Assembly (NCBI RefSeq): GCF_007828955.1
Contig: NZ_VIVR01000001.1
Span: 7,316,001 to 7,380,000, forward strand
Reading direction: 5' to 3'
Length of the DNA: 64,000 nucleotides
Source: Kitasatospora atroaurantiaca
GTDB lineage: Bacteria > Actinomycetota > Actinomycetes > Streptomycetales > Streptomycetaceae
In this document: one piece after another, positions 27,094-35,443 of the stretch
Position numbering within the stretch: position 1 is the first letter of the stretch
How the letters are laid out: each line of letters opens with the position of its first letter
Notes under the pieces: model-generated
Told to the model about the DNA's origin: nothing
What the model saw: the letters and a program-made list of their open reading frames with translations, nothing else
The model's database searches: none
Made by a program: the position numbers and the translations under genes

Positions 27094-28047
27094 CTACGGG
27101 AAGGCGGGGCCCGCCTTGGCCCGCAGGTCCTTGAGGAGCGCGATGTCCTGGGCGTGGCGGGCGCCCTCGACGCGCTGGGGGTCGTGGCGGCCGTCGGGGG
27201 TCTCGATGATCAGCGGTACGCCCTCGGTGGCCGGGTGCGCGAGGAGTTCACCGAAGGCGGCGGCGCCGATGTGCCCGGCGCCGATGTTGGCATGCCGGTC
27301 CTTGCGGGCGCCGACCAGGTCCATCGAGTCGTTGGCGTGGATCAGGCGCAGCCGGCCGGGGCCGACGGCCGCCACGAGCGCGTCCAGGGTCTCGGCCGTG
27401 CCGCCGGGTGCCGCCAGATCGTGGCCGGCCGCGAAGGCGTGGCAGGTGTCGAGGCAGACACCGACCTTCGGGTGGTGGTCCAGAGCCTCGGCGTACGCGG
27501 CCAGGTCCTCCATCCGGGAGCAGAGCGAGTTTCCCTGCCCGGCGGTCGGTTCGAGGAGCAGCCAGGGGGTGTCCTCGCCGAGCGCGTCCAACTCGTCAAG
27601 CAGCGGCCGGACGTCCTCCCGTACCTGGGCCATGGCCTCCGCGTACCGCGAGCCGCCCACGGCGGAGCCGGTGTGCACCACGACGCCGAGGGCGCCGATC
27701 TCGTGCCCGCGCCGGAGCGAGTGGCGCAGCGACTCGGCCGAGTGCTCCCTGGTCGCGGGGCTGTCGGAGCCGAAGTTGATGAGGTAGGGCGCGTGCACGT
27801 ACGCCGGGATGCCCTCCGCCGCGCAGGCCGCGCGGAACTCCGCGTCCCGCACCGGATCGCCCGCGGGCGTGGCCCAGCCGCGCGGGTTGGCCACGAAGAC
27901 CTGCACCGCCTCCGCCCCGACCCGCCGCGCGTACGCCAGCCCGGTGCCGACCAGCCCGCGCCCGGCGACCGGGACGTGCGCGCCGACAGGGTTGCGGCCG
28001 ACGGGGTCGGATGGCGGCTGAGCTGGGGCGTTCACGGGCGTGGGCAT
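27094..28047 (-). CDS. nfo: Endonuclease IV (AP endonuclease)
   Basis: A 317-residue TIM-barrel nuclease that nicks DNA 5' to abasic sites in base excision repair. Metal ligands appear in order: VVVHTGSAVGG (His), LLEPTAGQGNSL (Glu), CLDTCHAFAAG (Asp, His), RLIHANDSMD (His), RHANIGAGHIG (Asp/His region) and LIIETPDG (Glu). About 20-30 residues longer at the N-terminus than E. coli Nfo, with no clear ribosome site at the ATG, so the start may lie downstream. Single gene. Confidence 0.93.
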   Translation of the reverse strand: MPTPVNAPAQPPSDPVGRNPVGAHVPVAGRGLVGTGLAYARRVGAEAVQVFVANPRGWATPAGDPVRDAEFRAACAAEGIPAYVHAPYLINFGSDSPATREHSAESLRHSLRRGHEIGALGVVVHTGSAVGGSRYAEAMAQVREDVRPLLDELDALGEDTPWLLLEPTAGQGNSLCSRMEDLAAYAEALDHHPKVGVCLDTCHAFAAGHDLAAPGGTAETLDALVAAVGPGRLRLIHANDSMDLVGARKDRHANIGAGHIGAAAFGELLAHPATEGVPLIIETPDGRHDPQRVEGARHAQDIALLKDLRAKAGPAFP

Positions 28048-28082
28048 GGGAGCGAGGATGCCATGCCCGGGTCGAGGCGCCG

Positions 28083-28259
28083 TCAGCGGTGGGGGTCGAC
28101 GGTGGTCTCGACGTGTTCGGCGACGGCGACGGCCAGCAGGCGGGCGCTGGGCGTTGCGGTGCCGGAATTCGCGGTTGCCGTGGTGGCCACCACGTTGGTG
28201 AACTGATCAGGGACGTCGCGCCGGTCGACGACGCCCGCGATCGCGCCCTGTGACCTGTC
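28083..28259 (-). pseudogene. Startless coding fragment
   Basis: Read leftward, an open frame ends at a TGA (28083-28085) and encodes GVVDRRDVPDQFTNVVATT followed by an Ala/Thr/Ser-rich stretch and AEHVETTVDPHR. There is no ATG, GTG or TTG with a ribosome site in a usable position, and the frame continues open into the neighbouring gene. It may be the 3' remnant of a lost gene. No family recognised; it could also be chance openness in GC-rich DNA. Confidence 0.25.
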
Positions 28260-29094
28260 AGGGGAAGAACTGCCGCATCAGCGGATCCTGCATGTTCGTC
28301 CACACCGTGTCGCCGTAAGTACTCGGCTGGGCGAGGGCCTCATGCGTCGTGGACGCGCCGATGTTGTACTCGGTGGCGACGATCTTCACTGCGCGCTCAT
28401 TGGCGCCGAACGCCGCCTGCGTCAGGCCGGGGTAACGATTGGACCGGTTCTTCAGGCGGGCCAGCAGCCGCGCCGCCGTCGTGATGTTGCCGCGCGGCCA
28501 GGCAAGGAGGGTGAGGATCTCCCGCTGCTGCGCGGGACTCAGGCCCAGGTAGTTCGCCAGGGCGCGTCTGCGGCCGGGTTCCCGGTCGTTGCGGTCCTGT
28601 TCCACCCACGGGGTCGCGCCCGTGACCGTCGCCGCTGTGCTCGGCTTGATCTGTCCGACGCCGATCGACGCGTTGAGGACATCGGCCTCGGGTGCACCGC
28701 CACGCTCCCGCTCACGGACCGCGGCGTCGGAACGGGCGAGTTCCCGCTCCCGCGCCGCGCGGGGCGACTGGCCGGGGAGCGGTGGTGTGTTGGCGATCTC
28801 GTTCCGCAGAAGCGAGGCCAGGAAGAGCGAGGTGATGCCGTTTGCGCCGGTGCCGGCCGCCGCCTCGATGACGTACCCGCGGAAGTCGGTCATCAGCTCT
28901 GCCGTGGCCGCGGCCTCCTGGTCGATCATCGGCGCCGGGATCCTCGGGTCACGGGCGACTGTGTCCTGGTCGAGCGCGACCGTGCCGAGCGTGGTCGGGC
29001 CCGTCTGGACGCGGCAGGTGAGGCGGTACTGCTGGTTCGCGCCGGGCAGCCGCAGCGACACCGTCGGGGCGGAGGTCGTCACCTTGGCGACCAC
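28258..29094 (-). CDS. Transglycosylase-like orphan protein, start uncertain
   Basis: 278 residues from GTG 29094. The middle carries DVLNASIGVGQIKPSTAATV, resembling the GxGQIxPxTA core of lysozyme-like/SLT transglycosylases, and the C-terminus reads KIVATEYNIGASTTHEAL. No signal peptide is seen. The frame stays open more than 100 bp upstream of the GTG (including GPQCPESGG) without a start codon, and the GTG has a poor ribosome site, so the gene may be 5'-truncated. Its codon use looks less GC-biased than the flanking genes, which hints at later acquisition. Function is a guess from one motif. Confidence 0.6.
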   Translation of the reverse strand: MVAKVTTSAPTVSLRLPGANQQYRLTCRVQTGPTTLGTVALDQDTVARDPRIPAPMIDQEAAATAELMTDFRGYVIEAAAGTGANGITSLFLASLLRNEIANTPPLPGQSPRAARERELARSDAAVRERERGGAPEADVLNASIGVGQIKPSTAATVTGATPWVEQDRNDREPGRRRALANYLGLSPAQQREILTLLAWPRGNITTAARLLARLKNRSNRYPGLTQAAFGANERAVKIVATEYNIGASTTHEALAQPSTYGDTVWTNMQDPLMRQFFP

Positions 29095-29200
29095 ACCACC
29101 CGATTCGGGGCATTGGGGCCCGGCCGTCCGGTCACCGCGGTGGTCCTGCAGGTGGCAGTCACCCGCTTCGCGGCCCCTGGGCCGGCCCTGCCCGTCGACC

Positions 29201-30394
29201 TCACCCGGCGCGTTGAAGGCTGACGGGCTCGGGCGACTTCTTGGACGGGGAGCTCTGCCGCAGGGCGCCGGCGCTCACCACCAGACAGGCGGTGAGCGCC
29301 GTCACCACGGCGAAGGAGACGGTGAGCGAGCTGGCCTGGGCGATCGCGCCGATCACGGCCGGGGCGACCAGGCCGGAGGTGTACGTGATGGTGGCGACGC
29401 CCGCGATCGCCTGGCTCGGGTTGGGGCCGCTGCGGCCGGCCGCAGCGAAGGCCAGCGGGACGACCACCGCGATGCCGATGCCGATCAGGGCGAACCCCGG
29501 GATGGCGAGGTACGGCGTGTCCGCCGCCACCACGAGCACGCCGCCGAGCGTGGCGACGGCCCCGCTCAGGCGCACCGCGCGGACCGGGCCGAAGCGGCGG
29601 ATCAGCAGGTCCCCCGCGAGGCGGGCGATGGTCATGGTGGCGGCGAAGGCGGTGTAGCAGGCGGCAGCCGTACTGGCCGAGGAGCCGGTGACGTCGCGCA
29701 GGTAGACACCGCCCCAGTCCATGCTGGCGCCCTCGGCGAAGACGGCGCAGAAGCCGACCAGGCCGATCGCCAGCGCCGAGCGCGGCGGCAGCGCGAAGCG
29801 CGGGGGAGCCTCGGCCTCCGCCTCAGGGCGGACGTCGAGCAGGCCGCCGCAGACCAGCTGGGTGAGGGCCGTCAGAACGAGGGCGGTGACGGCGAGCTGC
29901 AGGCGCGCGTCGAACTGCTGATGCGCCGCCAGCACGCCGAAGCCGGAGGCGACCAGGCCGCCCGCGCTCCACATCCCGTGCAGTCCGGACATGATCGAGC
30001 GGCCGAGTCGCTGCTCCACCTCCACGCCCTGGGCGTTCATCGCCACGTCGGCCATGCCGGCCGTCGCGCCGTACGTGAACAGGGCCAGGCAGAGCACGGG
30101 GAGATTGGGGGCGAGGGCGGGCAGCGCGAGGGCCAGGCACCAGAGCGTCATCAGGCCCCGGACGGCGGCGCGGGCGCCGTAGCGGTGCACGAAACGCCCG
30201 GCCAGCGGCATCGCGAGCGAGGCGCCCAGGGCGGGGGTGACCAGCGCCAGCCCGAGCTGGCCCGGGCTGAGGTCCAGGTGGTCCTGGATCCACGGGATGC
30301 GGGTGACGAAGCTGCCGGTGACGGCGCCGTGCACGGCGAAGACCAGAGCGATGCTCACTCTGGCCCGCCTGACGCTCTGCCTGTCCTGGTCCAT
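29201..30394 (-). CDS. MFS transporter paired with ROK regulator
   Basis: 397 residues from ATG 30394 with GGGGAGGGG upstream. It is a 12-helix major facilitator of the YbjJ-like group (TRIPWIQDHLDLSPGQLGLAL, GRFVHRYGARAAVRG). The central loop and C-terminal six helices are complete. It is divergent from a ROK-family regulator across a shared operator, which points to control by a sugar or drug ligand. Substrate unknown. Confidence 0.9.
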   Translation of the reverse strand: MDQDRQSVRRARVSIALVFAVHGAVTGSFVTRIPWIQDHLDLSPGQLGLALVTPALGASLAMPLAGRFVHRYGARAAVRGLMTLWCLALALPALAPNLPVLCLALFTYGATAGMADVAMNAQGVEVEQRLGRSIMSGLHGMWSAGGLVASGFGVLAAHQQFDARLQLAVTALVLTALTQLVCGGLLDVRPEAEAEAPPRFALPPRSALAIGLVGFCAVFAEGASMDWGGVYLRDVTGSSASTAAACYTAFAATMTIARLAGDLLIRRFGPVRAVRLSGAVATLGGVLVVAADTPYLAIPGFALIGIGIAVVVPLAFAAAGRSGPNPSQAIAGVATITYTSGLVAPAVIGAIAQASSLTVSFAVVTALTACLVVSAGALRQSSPSKKSPEPVSLQRAG

Positions 30395-30431
30395 TCTCGT
30401 CCCCTCCCCGTCGTGGTGGTGTGTCGCTAAA

Positions 30432-30454
30432 CTATCAGGCAGGGACCCTGATAG
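30432..30454. promoter_or_regulatory. ROK operator candidate between divergent genes
   Basis: CTATCAGG (30432-30439) and its exact complement CCTGATAG (30447-30454) flank a 7-bp spacer, between the MFS start (30394) and the ROK start (30479). It is AT-richer than its surroundings and well placed to control both promoters. Confidence 0.6.
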
Positions 30455-30478
30455 AAACCTCTGGAAAGATGCTTCCTC

Positions 30479-31660
30479 ATGACCACCGCGCGCACGGCCA
30501 CCCCGAGCACCGCCCGCGCCATCAACGACCGGCTGGCGCTCAACCTGCTGCTCAGTCAGGGCCCCCTGACCGCGCCCGAGCTGCGCACCCTGACGGGGCT
30601 CTCCCGGCCCACCGTGGCCGACCTGCTGGAGCGGCTGCAGCGCGGCGGGCTGGTCGCGATGGTCGGCGAGCGCGGTGAACAGCGCCGCGGCCCGAACGCG
30701 CGGCTGTACGCCCTGGTCGCGGACCGCGCGCACCTCGGCGGCATCGACGTACGCTCCACCGGCGTCACCCTGGTCGTCGCCGACCTGACGGGCCGTACGC
30801 TGGCCACCGCCGAGATCCCGGCCCAGCCCGGCTCCGACGACCTGGCGGACCGTACCGTCGGCACGCTGCTGGAGACCGCCCGGTCGGTCGGCGCCGACCG
30901 GCTGCACACCGTCGCCGTCGGCGCACCCGGCCTCGTCGACCCGGCCACCGGCGAACTGGGCAACTCCGGCAAGCTCCCGCGCTGGCACACCGAGCTGCTG
31001 GCCGCCCTGCGCGCCCTGCCCGGCACCGAGGTGATCCTGGAGAACGAGGTCAACCTGGCCGGCATCGCCGAACACCGGATCGGCGCGGCCCGCGACCGCG
31101 ACACCTTCGTCCTGCTCTGGCTCGGCCACGGCGTCGGCGCCTCCGTCATGCTGGACGGGCGGCTGCGCCGGGGCGCCTCCGGCGGCACCGGGGAGATCGG
31201 CTTCCTGCCCGTGCCCGGCACCGTCACCCTGCCCAGCGCGACCGGCTGCGAGGGCGGCTTCCACTCGCTGGTGGGCAGCCAGGCGATCTGCGAGCTGGCC
31301 CGCCGGCACGGGCTCCCGGTGCCCGAGAGCGGCCAGGCGCCGCAGGCCGAGGCGGTGGTACGGGCCGCAGTCGGCGGGGGGCCGGCCGGTGCGGCGTTCC
31401 TGACGGAGCTGGCCGAGCGGATCGCGGTCGGTGCGGCGGCCGTCTGTGTGGTGCTCGACCCCGGCTGCCTGGTCCTGGGCGGCGAGGTCGGCCGGGCCGG
31501 CGGCGCGGACCTGGCGAGCCTGGTCGAACGCCGGCTGGCGGGGCTCTCACCCCTGCGTACGGAGGTCCGCGCCGGGACGGCCGGCGGCGGGGCGGTCCTG
31601 GCGGGTGCGGTGCTCACGGCAGGCGACGCGGTCCGCCGGGACCTCTTCGGGGAGCCCTAG
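30479..31660 (+). CDS. ROK-family transcriptional regulator
   Basis: A 393-residue protein with an N-terminal winged helix (about residues 20-75, LTGLSRPTVADLLERLQRGGL) and a ROK sugar-kinase-like domain (GIDVRSTGVTLVVADLTGR; GLVDPATGELGNSGKLPRW; LWLGHGVGASVMLDGRLRRGASGGTGEIG). The usual CxCGxxGCxE zinc cluster is reduced to ATGCEGGFHS, so the structural zinc site is probably lost. It presumably senses a sugar and controls itself and the divergent MFS gene. Confidence 0.92.
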   Translation: MTTARTATPSTARAINDRLALNLLLSQGPLTAPELRTLTGLSRPTVADLLERLQRGGLVAMVGERGEQRRGPNARLYALVADRAHLGGIDVRSTGVTLVVADLTGRTLATAEIPAQPGSDDLADRTVGTLLETARSVGADRLHTVAVGAPGLVDPATGELGNSGKLPRWHTELLAALRALPGTEVILENEVNLAGIAEHRIGAARDRDTFVLLWLGHGVGASVMLDGRLRRGASGGTGEIGFLPVPGTVTLPSATGCEGGFHSLVGSQAICELARRHGLPVPESGQAPQAEAVVRAAVGGGPAGAAFLTELAERIAVGAAAVCVVLDPGCLVLGGEVGRAGGADLASLVERRLAGLSPLRTEVRAGTAGGGAVLAGAVLTAGDAVRRDLFGEP

Positions 31661-31680
31661 CTGCTCGGATCGGAGCAACC

Positions 31681-31789
31681 CCAGGGGGCGCGGGGAACTG
31701 CGCGAGAATCGGAAGGCAACGGCCTGCAGTCTCCCGCTTCGCGCAGTTCTCCCCCAGCCTTCGGCCGGGAGGTGCCCCCACGCCCCTGG
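31681..31789. repeat. Dispersed inverted repeat with nested hairpin
   Basis: The left arm (31681-31705) includes the 20-mer core found at 13173. The right arm (31739-31789) is interrupted by a nested hairpin unit (AGCCTTCGGCCGGGAGG region) that also occurs inside the 39591 copy. It follows the ROK gene and probably terminates its transcript. A second dispersed element starts 2 bp later. Confidence 0.6.
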
Positions 31790-31790
31790 G

Positions 31791-31832
31791 ATGCCCGAAC
31801 CTGATCGGGTGCCCGCCTACTGGCGGACGCCC
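31791..31832. repeat. 42-bp dispersed repeat, second copy
   Basis: This 42-bp segment aligns without gaps to 9338-9379 with 7 mismatches counted by eye. Both copies sit in terminator-like intergenic regions. Part of the 31661-31945 gap, which otherwise holds only the preceding inverted repeat, the segment TACCCGATCCTG (31863-31874) shared in inverse with the 39591 element, and the promoter region of the next gene. Confidence 0.5.
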
Positions 31833-31945
31833 TTGGCCGGCTCGAGTCGACAACTCCAGGGCTACCCGATCCTGCTTCGCGTCCGCACCGCGCCGTACGG
31901 CAGGATGGCGGGGACAGCATTCGGAGCGATCGCCAGGAGTGCCCC

Positions 31946-32362
31946 ATGGGCCAGCCCGACCGGCCGGTCAACAACTATCGCATCGGCGAGGCCGCGGCGA
32001 TGCTCGGCGTCAGCGCCGACACCATGCGGCGCTGGGTCGACGCGGGCCGGCTCGCCGCCGAGCGCGACGAGCACGGCCACCGGATCATCGCCGGAGCCCA
32101 GTTGGCAGCCTTCGCCCGCGAGCTCGCCAAACCCGAGAACGCCGAGGCCGAGGGCCGCCCCTCCTCCGCCCGCAACCGCTTCCCCGGCATCGTCACCGAC
32201 GTGATCCTGGGCGATGTGGCCGCCCAGGTGGAGATCCAGGCCGGGCCGTTCCGGGTCGTCTCGCTGATCAGCCGGGAGTCGGCCGAGGAGCTCAACCTGG
32301 TGCCGGGCGCCCCCGCCACCGCCGTCATCAAGTCCACCAACGTGGTGGTCGAGCGCAGCTGA
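31946..32362 (+). CDS. HTH-TOBE (molybdate-type) regulator or binding protein
   Basis: 138 residues, with CAGGAG upstream. The N-terminus is a MerR/excisionase-like helix-turn-helix (NNYRIGEAAAMLGVSADTMRRWVDAGRL), and the C-terminal ~70 residues form a TOBE/Mop domain (GIVTDVILGDVAAQVEIQAGPFRVVSLISRE, broken here only by convention). TOBE domains bind molybdate or tungstate. No molybdate transporter genes are adjacent, so the target is elsewhere. Typical streptomycete HTH-TOBE architecture. Confidence 0.88.
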   Translation: MGQPDRPVNNYRIGEAAAMLGVSADTMRRWVDAGRLAAERDEHGHRIIAGAQLAAFARELAKPENAEAEGRPSSARNRFPGIVTDVILGDVAAQVEIQAGPFRVVSLISRESAEELNLVPGAPATAVIKSTNVVVERS

Positions 32363-32393
32363 CGGCCCGCCACCCCGTCGAGTGAGGATCTCC

Positions 32394-33086
32394 GTGCCCG
32401 TCCTTGCCGTCGCCCACCGGGGCGATCCGTACCGCTTCCGCGAGAACACCCTGGCCTCGGTGGAGTCCGCGCTCGCGGCCGGCGCCGACGCCGTCGAGGT
32501 GGACGTCCAGCTCACCAGGGACGGCGTACCCGTCCTGCTGCACGACCGGACGCTGGAGCGCCTCTGGCGCGACCCGCGCCCGGTCGGTGCCCTCACCCTG
32601 GACCAGCTGAGCGCCATCGGCAGCCCCGGCGTGCGGGTGCCGACCCTCGCCGAGGTGCTCAAGGCGGTCGGTGAGACCACCGGGGCCCGGCTGCTGATCG
32701 ACCTCGACGAGCCCGGGCCGGTGGCCGCCACCCTGGCCGCCGTCACCGGCCTCGGCGCCGAGAGCCGGGTCGCCTACTGCGGTCCGGTCGCCGCCATGCT
32801 CGCCGTCCGCGAGCGTACGGCGGACGCCGAACTCGCCCTCACCTGGCGGCATCCCCGGCTGCCCTCCCGCCCGCTGCTGGACGACCTCCGGCCGTACTAC
32901 GTCAACCCGCCGTTCGGCCTGGTCGACCGCGCGTACGTCGAGGCGGCCCACGAGGCCGGAGTGGCCGTCAGCACCTGGACGGTGGACCGGCGCCGCACCA
33001 TGAGACGGCTGCTCGACGCCGGTGTCGACTCGCTGACCAGCAACCGGATCGCCCTGCTGCGGACGGTCCTGGGGGCACGGCCGTGA
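32394..33086 (+). CDS. Glycerophosphodiester phosphodiesterase
   Basis: About 230 residues from GTG 32394, with GAGG 6 nt upstream; a GTG at 32382 is an alternative. It is a GDPD TIM barrel: AHRGDPYRFRENTL (catalytic His and Asn/Glu), AVEVDVQLTRDGVPVLLHD (metal-binding Glu/Asp and second His). It hydrolyses glycerophosphodiesters to glycerol-3-phosphate and an alcohol. No signal peptide, so cytoplasmic. Its stop overlaps the next start (GTGA). Confidence 0.92.
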   Translation: MPVLAVAHRGDPYRFRENTLASVESALAAGADAVEVDVQLTRDGVPVLLHDRTLERLWRDPRPVGALTLDQLSAIGSPGVRVPTLAEVLKAVGETTGARLLIDLDEPGPVAATLAAVTGLGAESRVAYCGPVAAMLAVRERTADAELALTWRHPRLPSRPLLDDLRPYYVNPPFGLVDRAYVEAAHEAGVAVSTWTVDRRRTMRRLLDAGVDSLTSNRIALLRTVLGARP

Positions 33087-34171
33087 CCGGGATCCTGACC
33101 CGACGGGCCCTCGGCCGGGCGCTGCTCGCCCGCCAGCACCTGCTCACCCGCACCACGATGGCCCCGGCCGCCATGGTCGGGCACCTGGTCGGCCTGCAGG
33201 CGCAGGCCGTCCCCGATCCGCCGTACGTGGGCCTCTGGTCGCGCCTGGAGGGCTTCCGCCCCGAGAACCTGACCGAGCTGATCGAACAGCGCCAGGCGGT
33301 CCGGGTCGGTCTCCAGCGGGGCACCATCCACCTGGTCACCGCCGAGGACTGCCTGACGCTCCGTCCGCTGGTCCAGCCCGTCCTGGACCGTGGGCTGCGC
33401 AGTACCTTCGGCAAGCGACTGGAGGGCCTGGACCTCGCCGAGATCGCCGCGCGGGCCCGGGAGCTGGTAGAGCAGGAGCCCCGGACCTTCCAGCAGCTCG
33501 GCGAGCTGCTCGCACCGGGCTTCCCCGGCCGCGACCCGGCGGCGCTGGCCCAGGCGGTCCGGGCGGAGCTGGCGCTGGTTCAGGTCCCGCCACGCGGACT
33601 CTGGGGACGCAGCGGGCCGGCCGCCCACACCACCGCCGAGCACTGGCTCGGCCGGCCCCTCGACCCGTCACCCTCGCTGGAGCGGATGGTCCTGCGCTAC
33701 CTGGCCGCCTTCGGCCCCGCCACCGCCGCCGACGTCCAGAAGTGGTCCGGGCTGACCGGGCTGGGCCCCGTACTGGCCCGACTGGCACCGCAGTTGGAGA
33801 CCTTCGGGGACGAGCAGGGCAGGACGCTGTACGACCTGCCGGAGGCGCCGCGTCCGGAAGAGGACACCCCGGCCCCCGTCCGGCTGCTGGCGCCCTTCGA
33901 CAACCTGCTGCTCTCGCACGCCGACCGCACCCGGGTGCTGCCGGAGGAGTACCGGCCGCGGGTCATGACGCCCAACGGGATCGTTCTCGGCTCCCTGCTG
34001 GTGGACGGGCTGGTGGCCGGCTCCTGGCGGCTGGCCGACGGGGTGCTGCGGGTGCGGCCGTTCGGGCCGCTGCGGCCGGCGGACGTCGCGGGCGCCGAGG
34101 CGGAGGGCCGCCTGCTGCTCGACTTCGCGGGCGTCGGCGGGGAGCGGGTCGAGGTGGAGGCCGCGGGCTGA
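33083..34171 (+). CDS. AlkZ-like winged-helix DNA glycosylase family protein
   Basis: A 362-residue protein of the HTH_42 family, translationally coupled to the phosphodiesterase gene. The N-terminal part has VGLQAQAVPDPPYVGLWSRL, containing the QxQ motif used by AlkZ/AlkX glycosylases that open alkylated or cross-linked DNA bases, followed by GLQRGTIHLVTAED. The C-terminal beta domain is typical. Activity in repair or self-resistance is inferred; no natural-product cross-linker cluster is seen next to it. Confidence 0.85.
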   Translation: MTGILTRRALGRALLARQHLLTRTTMAPAAMVGHLVGLQAQAVPDPPYVGLWSRLEGFRPENLTELIEQRQAVRVGLQRGTIHLVTAEDCLTLRPLVQPVLDRGLRSTFGKRLEGLDLAEIAARARELVEQEPRTFQQLGELLAPGFPGRDPAALAQAVRAELALVQVPPRGLWGRSGPAAHTTAEHWLGRPLDPSPSLERMVLRYLAAFGPATAADVQKWSGLTGLGPVLARLAPQLETFGDEQGRTLYDLPEAPRPEEDTPAPVRLLAPFDNLLLSHADRTRVLPEEYRPRVMTPNGIVLGSLLVDGLVAGSWRLADGVLRVRPFGPLRPADVAGAEAEGRLLLDFAGVGGERVEVEAAG

Positions 34172-34224
34172 GGTCCGGCCCGGCGCCGGTGGCCCCACCG
34201 TCGCGACCCGCAGCCGTCGTGCGG

Positions 34225-35175
34225 TCAGGCGGAGACGAGCTGAGCCTGGTCCCGCCAGTACACGTACTGCTGAAGCGGGTCCCCGTGCTGCTCCCACGGC
34301 CAGGCGGTGACGGTCGGACCGATCGCCCGGAACACCTCTGCGGCGTGCGGCAGTCGGTTCGCCTGGACCAGTGCGTAGGCCAGCAGGTTGAGGTCGGCGG
34401 CCGCCGCCGCATGGGTGAGGAAGCCGGGCTGCGGCCAGGTGGTCAGGGCCCGCGCCAGAGCGGCCTCGGTGTCCGGACGGGTCCAGCGGTGCCGGGCACC
34501 GAGTGCGGTCACACCGCCGGCCGACAGGTTCGCCCGGTAGCGGTCGACGATCATCGCCAGCTCCACACCGGCGACCGGGGAGTCGGGCGGCGCCGAGGAC
34601 CGGACGGCCTCGACGAAGTCCATCACCTGGCTGTGGGAGCCGCACTCGTCCGGCGAGAGGTAGCCGAGCATCTCCAGGTGCGCCTCGCGGTTCCAGGGGT
34701 CCCGCGCCCCGATCTCCTGGCAGACCGGGTAGACCTCGGCCTCCGGGCGGCGCAGCAGCCGCAGCACGCCCAGCAGGCAGACCCATGGCAGCGGGTCCTC
34801 GGGCAGCAGCTCGGCGGCCCGGCGGCACCGGTCCGCGATCGCCTGCGGGTCGTCCGGGCTGCCCGTTACGCGTCCTTCCTGCAGGGCGGTCCAGGCCTGG
34901 AAGAGCAACGCGTCCGGGTCCTTCGGGCGCTGTCTGCGCCAGACCTGGGCCAGGGCCAGCGGCGCCATCGCGGAGAGCACGGTGAACCGGTGTGTGCGGA
35001 GGTCCCAGTTCCTGCCCGTGTCCCGGAGCAGCTGCTCGACCAGGCCGGCCGAGAGGTCGAGGTGCCCCTGCACCCGAGGGGCGCCCAGTGCTCTGCACAC
35101 CTTGCCCAGCTCGGCGTCGTCCAGCTCAGGAGCCAGACGGGGGGTGGTACTTCGGCGTCGTCCAAAGATCGGCAT
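34225..35175 (-). CDS. Hypothetical TPR-like helical protein
   Basis: About 316 residues from ATG 35175 (MPIFGRRRS); a longer frame starts at 35202. Largely alpha-helical, with repeats resembling TPR helices (LALAQVWRRQRPKDPDALLF, DPLPWVCLLGVLRLLR, RDPWNREAHLEMLGYL). No catalytic motif or membrane segment. Such proteins occur widely in streptomycetes without known function. Single gene, divergent from the pigment cluster. Confidence 0.75.
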   Translation of the reverse strand: MPIFGRRRSTTPRLAPELDDAELGKVCRALGAPRVQGHLDLSAGLVEQLLRDTGRNWDLRTHRFTVLSAMAPLALAQVWRRQRPKDPDALLFQAWTALQEGRVTGSPDDPQAIADRCRRAAELLPEDPLPWVCLLGVLRLLRRPEAEVYPVCQEIGARDPWNREAHLEMLGYLSPDECGSHSQVMDFVEAVRSSAPPDSPVAGVELAMIVDRYRANLSAGGVTALGARHRWTRPDTEAALARALTTWPQPGFLTHAAAAADLNLLAYALVQANRLPHAAEVFRAIGPTVTAWPWEQHGDPLQQYVYWRDQAQLVSA

Positions 35176-35390
35176 GGTGATCGAGGGTAGGGGGACGACC
35201 ACGGGCCGGACAATCGCGTCCCACGATGTGTCGTACCGGCGAGGGCCCGGGCCCGTCCGGAGGTGTCTCGGGGGAGTTGACGCGGCATCAGGGGATGACG
35301 ACGAGCCGATGACATGGTTATGGGTGTTTCATACCGGTTTGCCCAAACTCCTCTAGATCGGGAACGATCCTCCAGGGCCGCCTACGGCCC

Positions 35391-35421
35391 CGCCCGGCCG
35401 GGTTCGGCCGGGCGTCCTTTT
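35391..35421 (+). terminator. Hairpin plus T-rich run just before rppA
   Basis: CGCCCGGCCG and its complement CGGCCGGGCG form a 10-bp stem with a GGTT loop, followed by TCCTTTT. It ends 8 nt before the rppA ribosome site (GGGGGA at 35429). There is no gene on this strand upstream, so it is either an attenuator in the rppA leader or marks a start between it and rppA. The 35176-35443 gap otherwise holds only AT-richer promoter-like sequence. Confidence 0.55.
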
Positions 35422-35443
35422 GCGTATCGGGGGATGTCCCACC

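Noticed and set aside
29201-31309. 702-codon version of the MFS transporter
   Set aside because: The real gene starts at ATG 30394 behind GGGGAGGGG; the extra N-terminus is antisense to the ROK gene.
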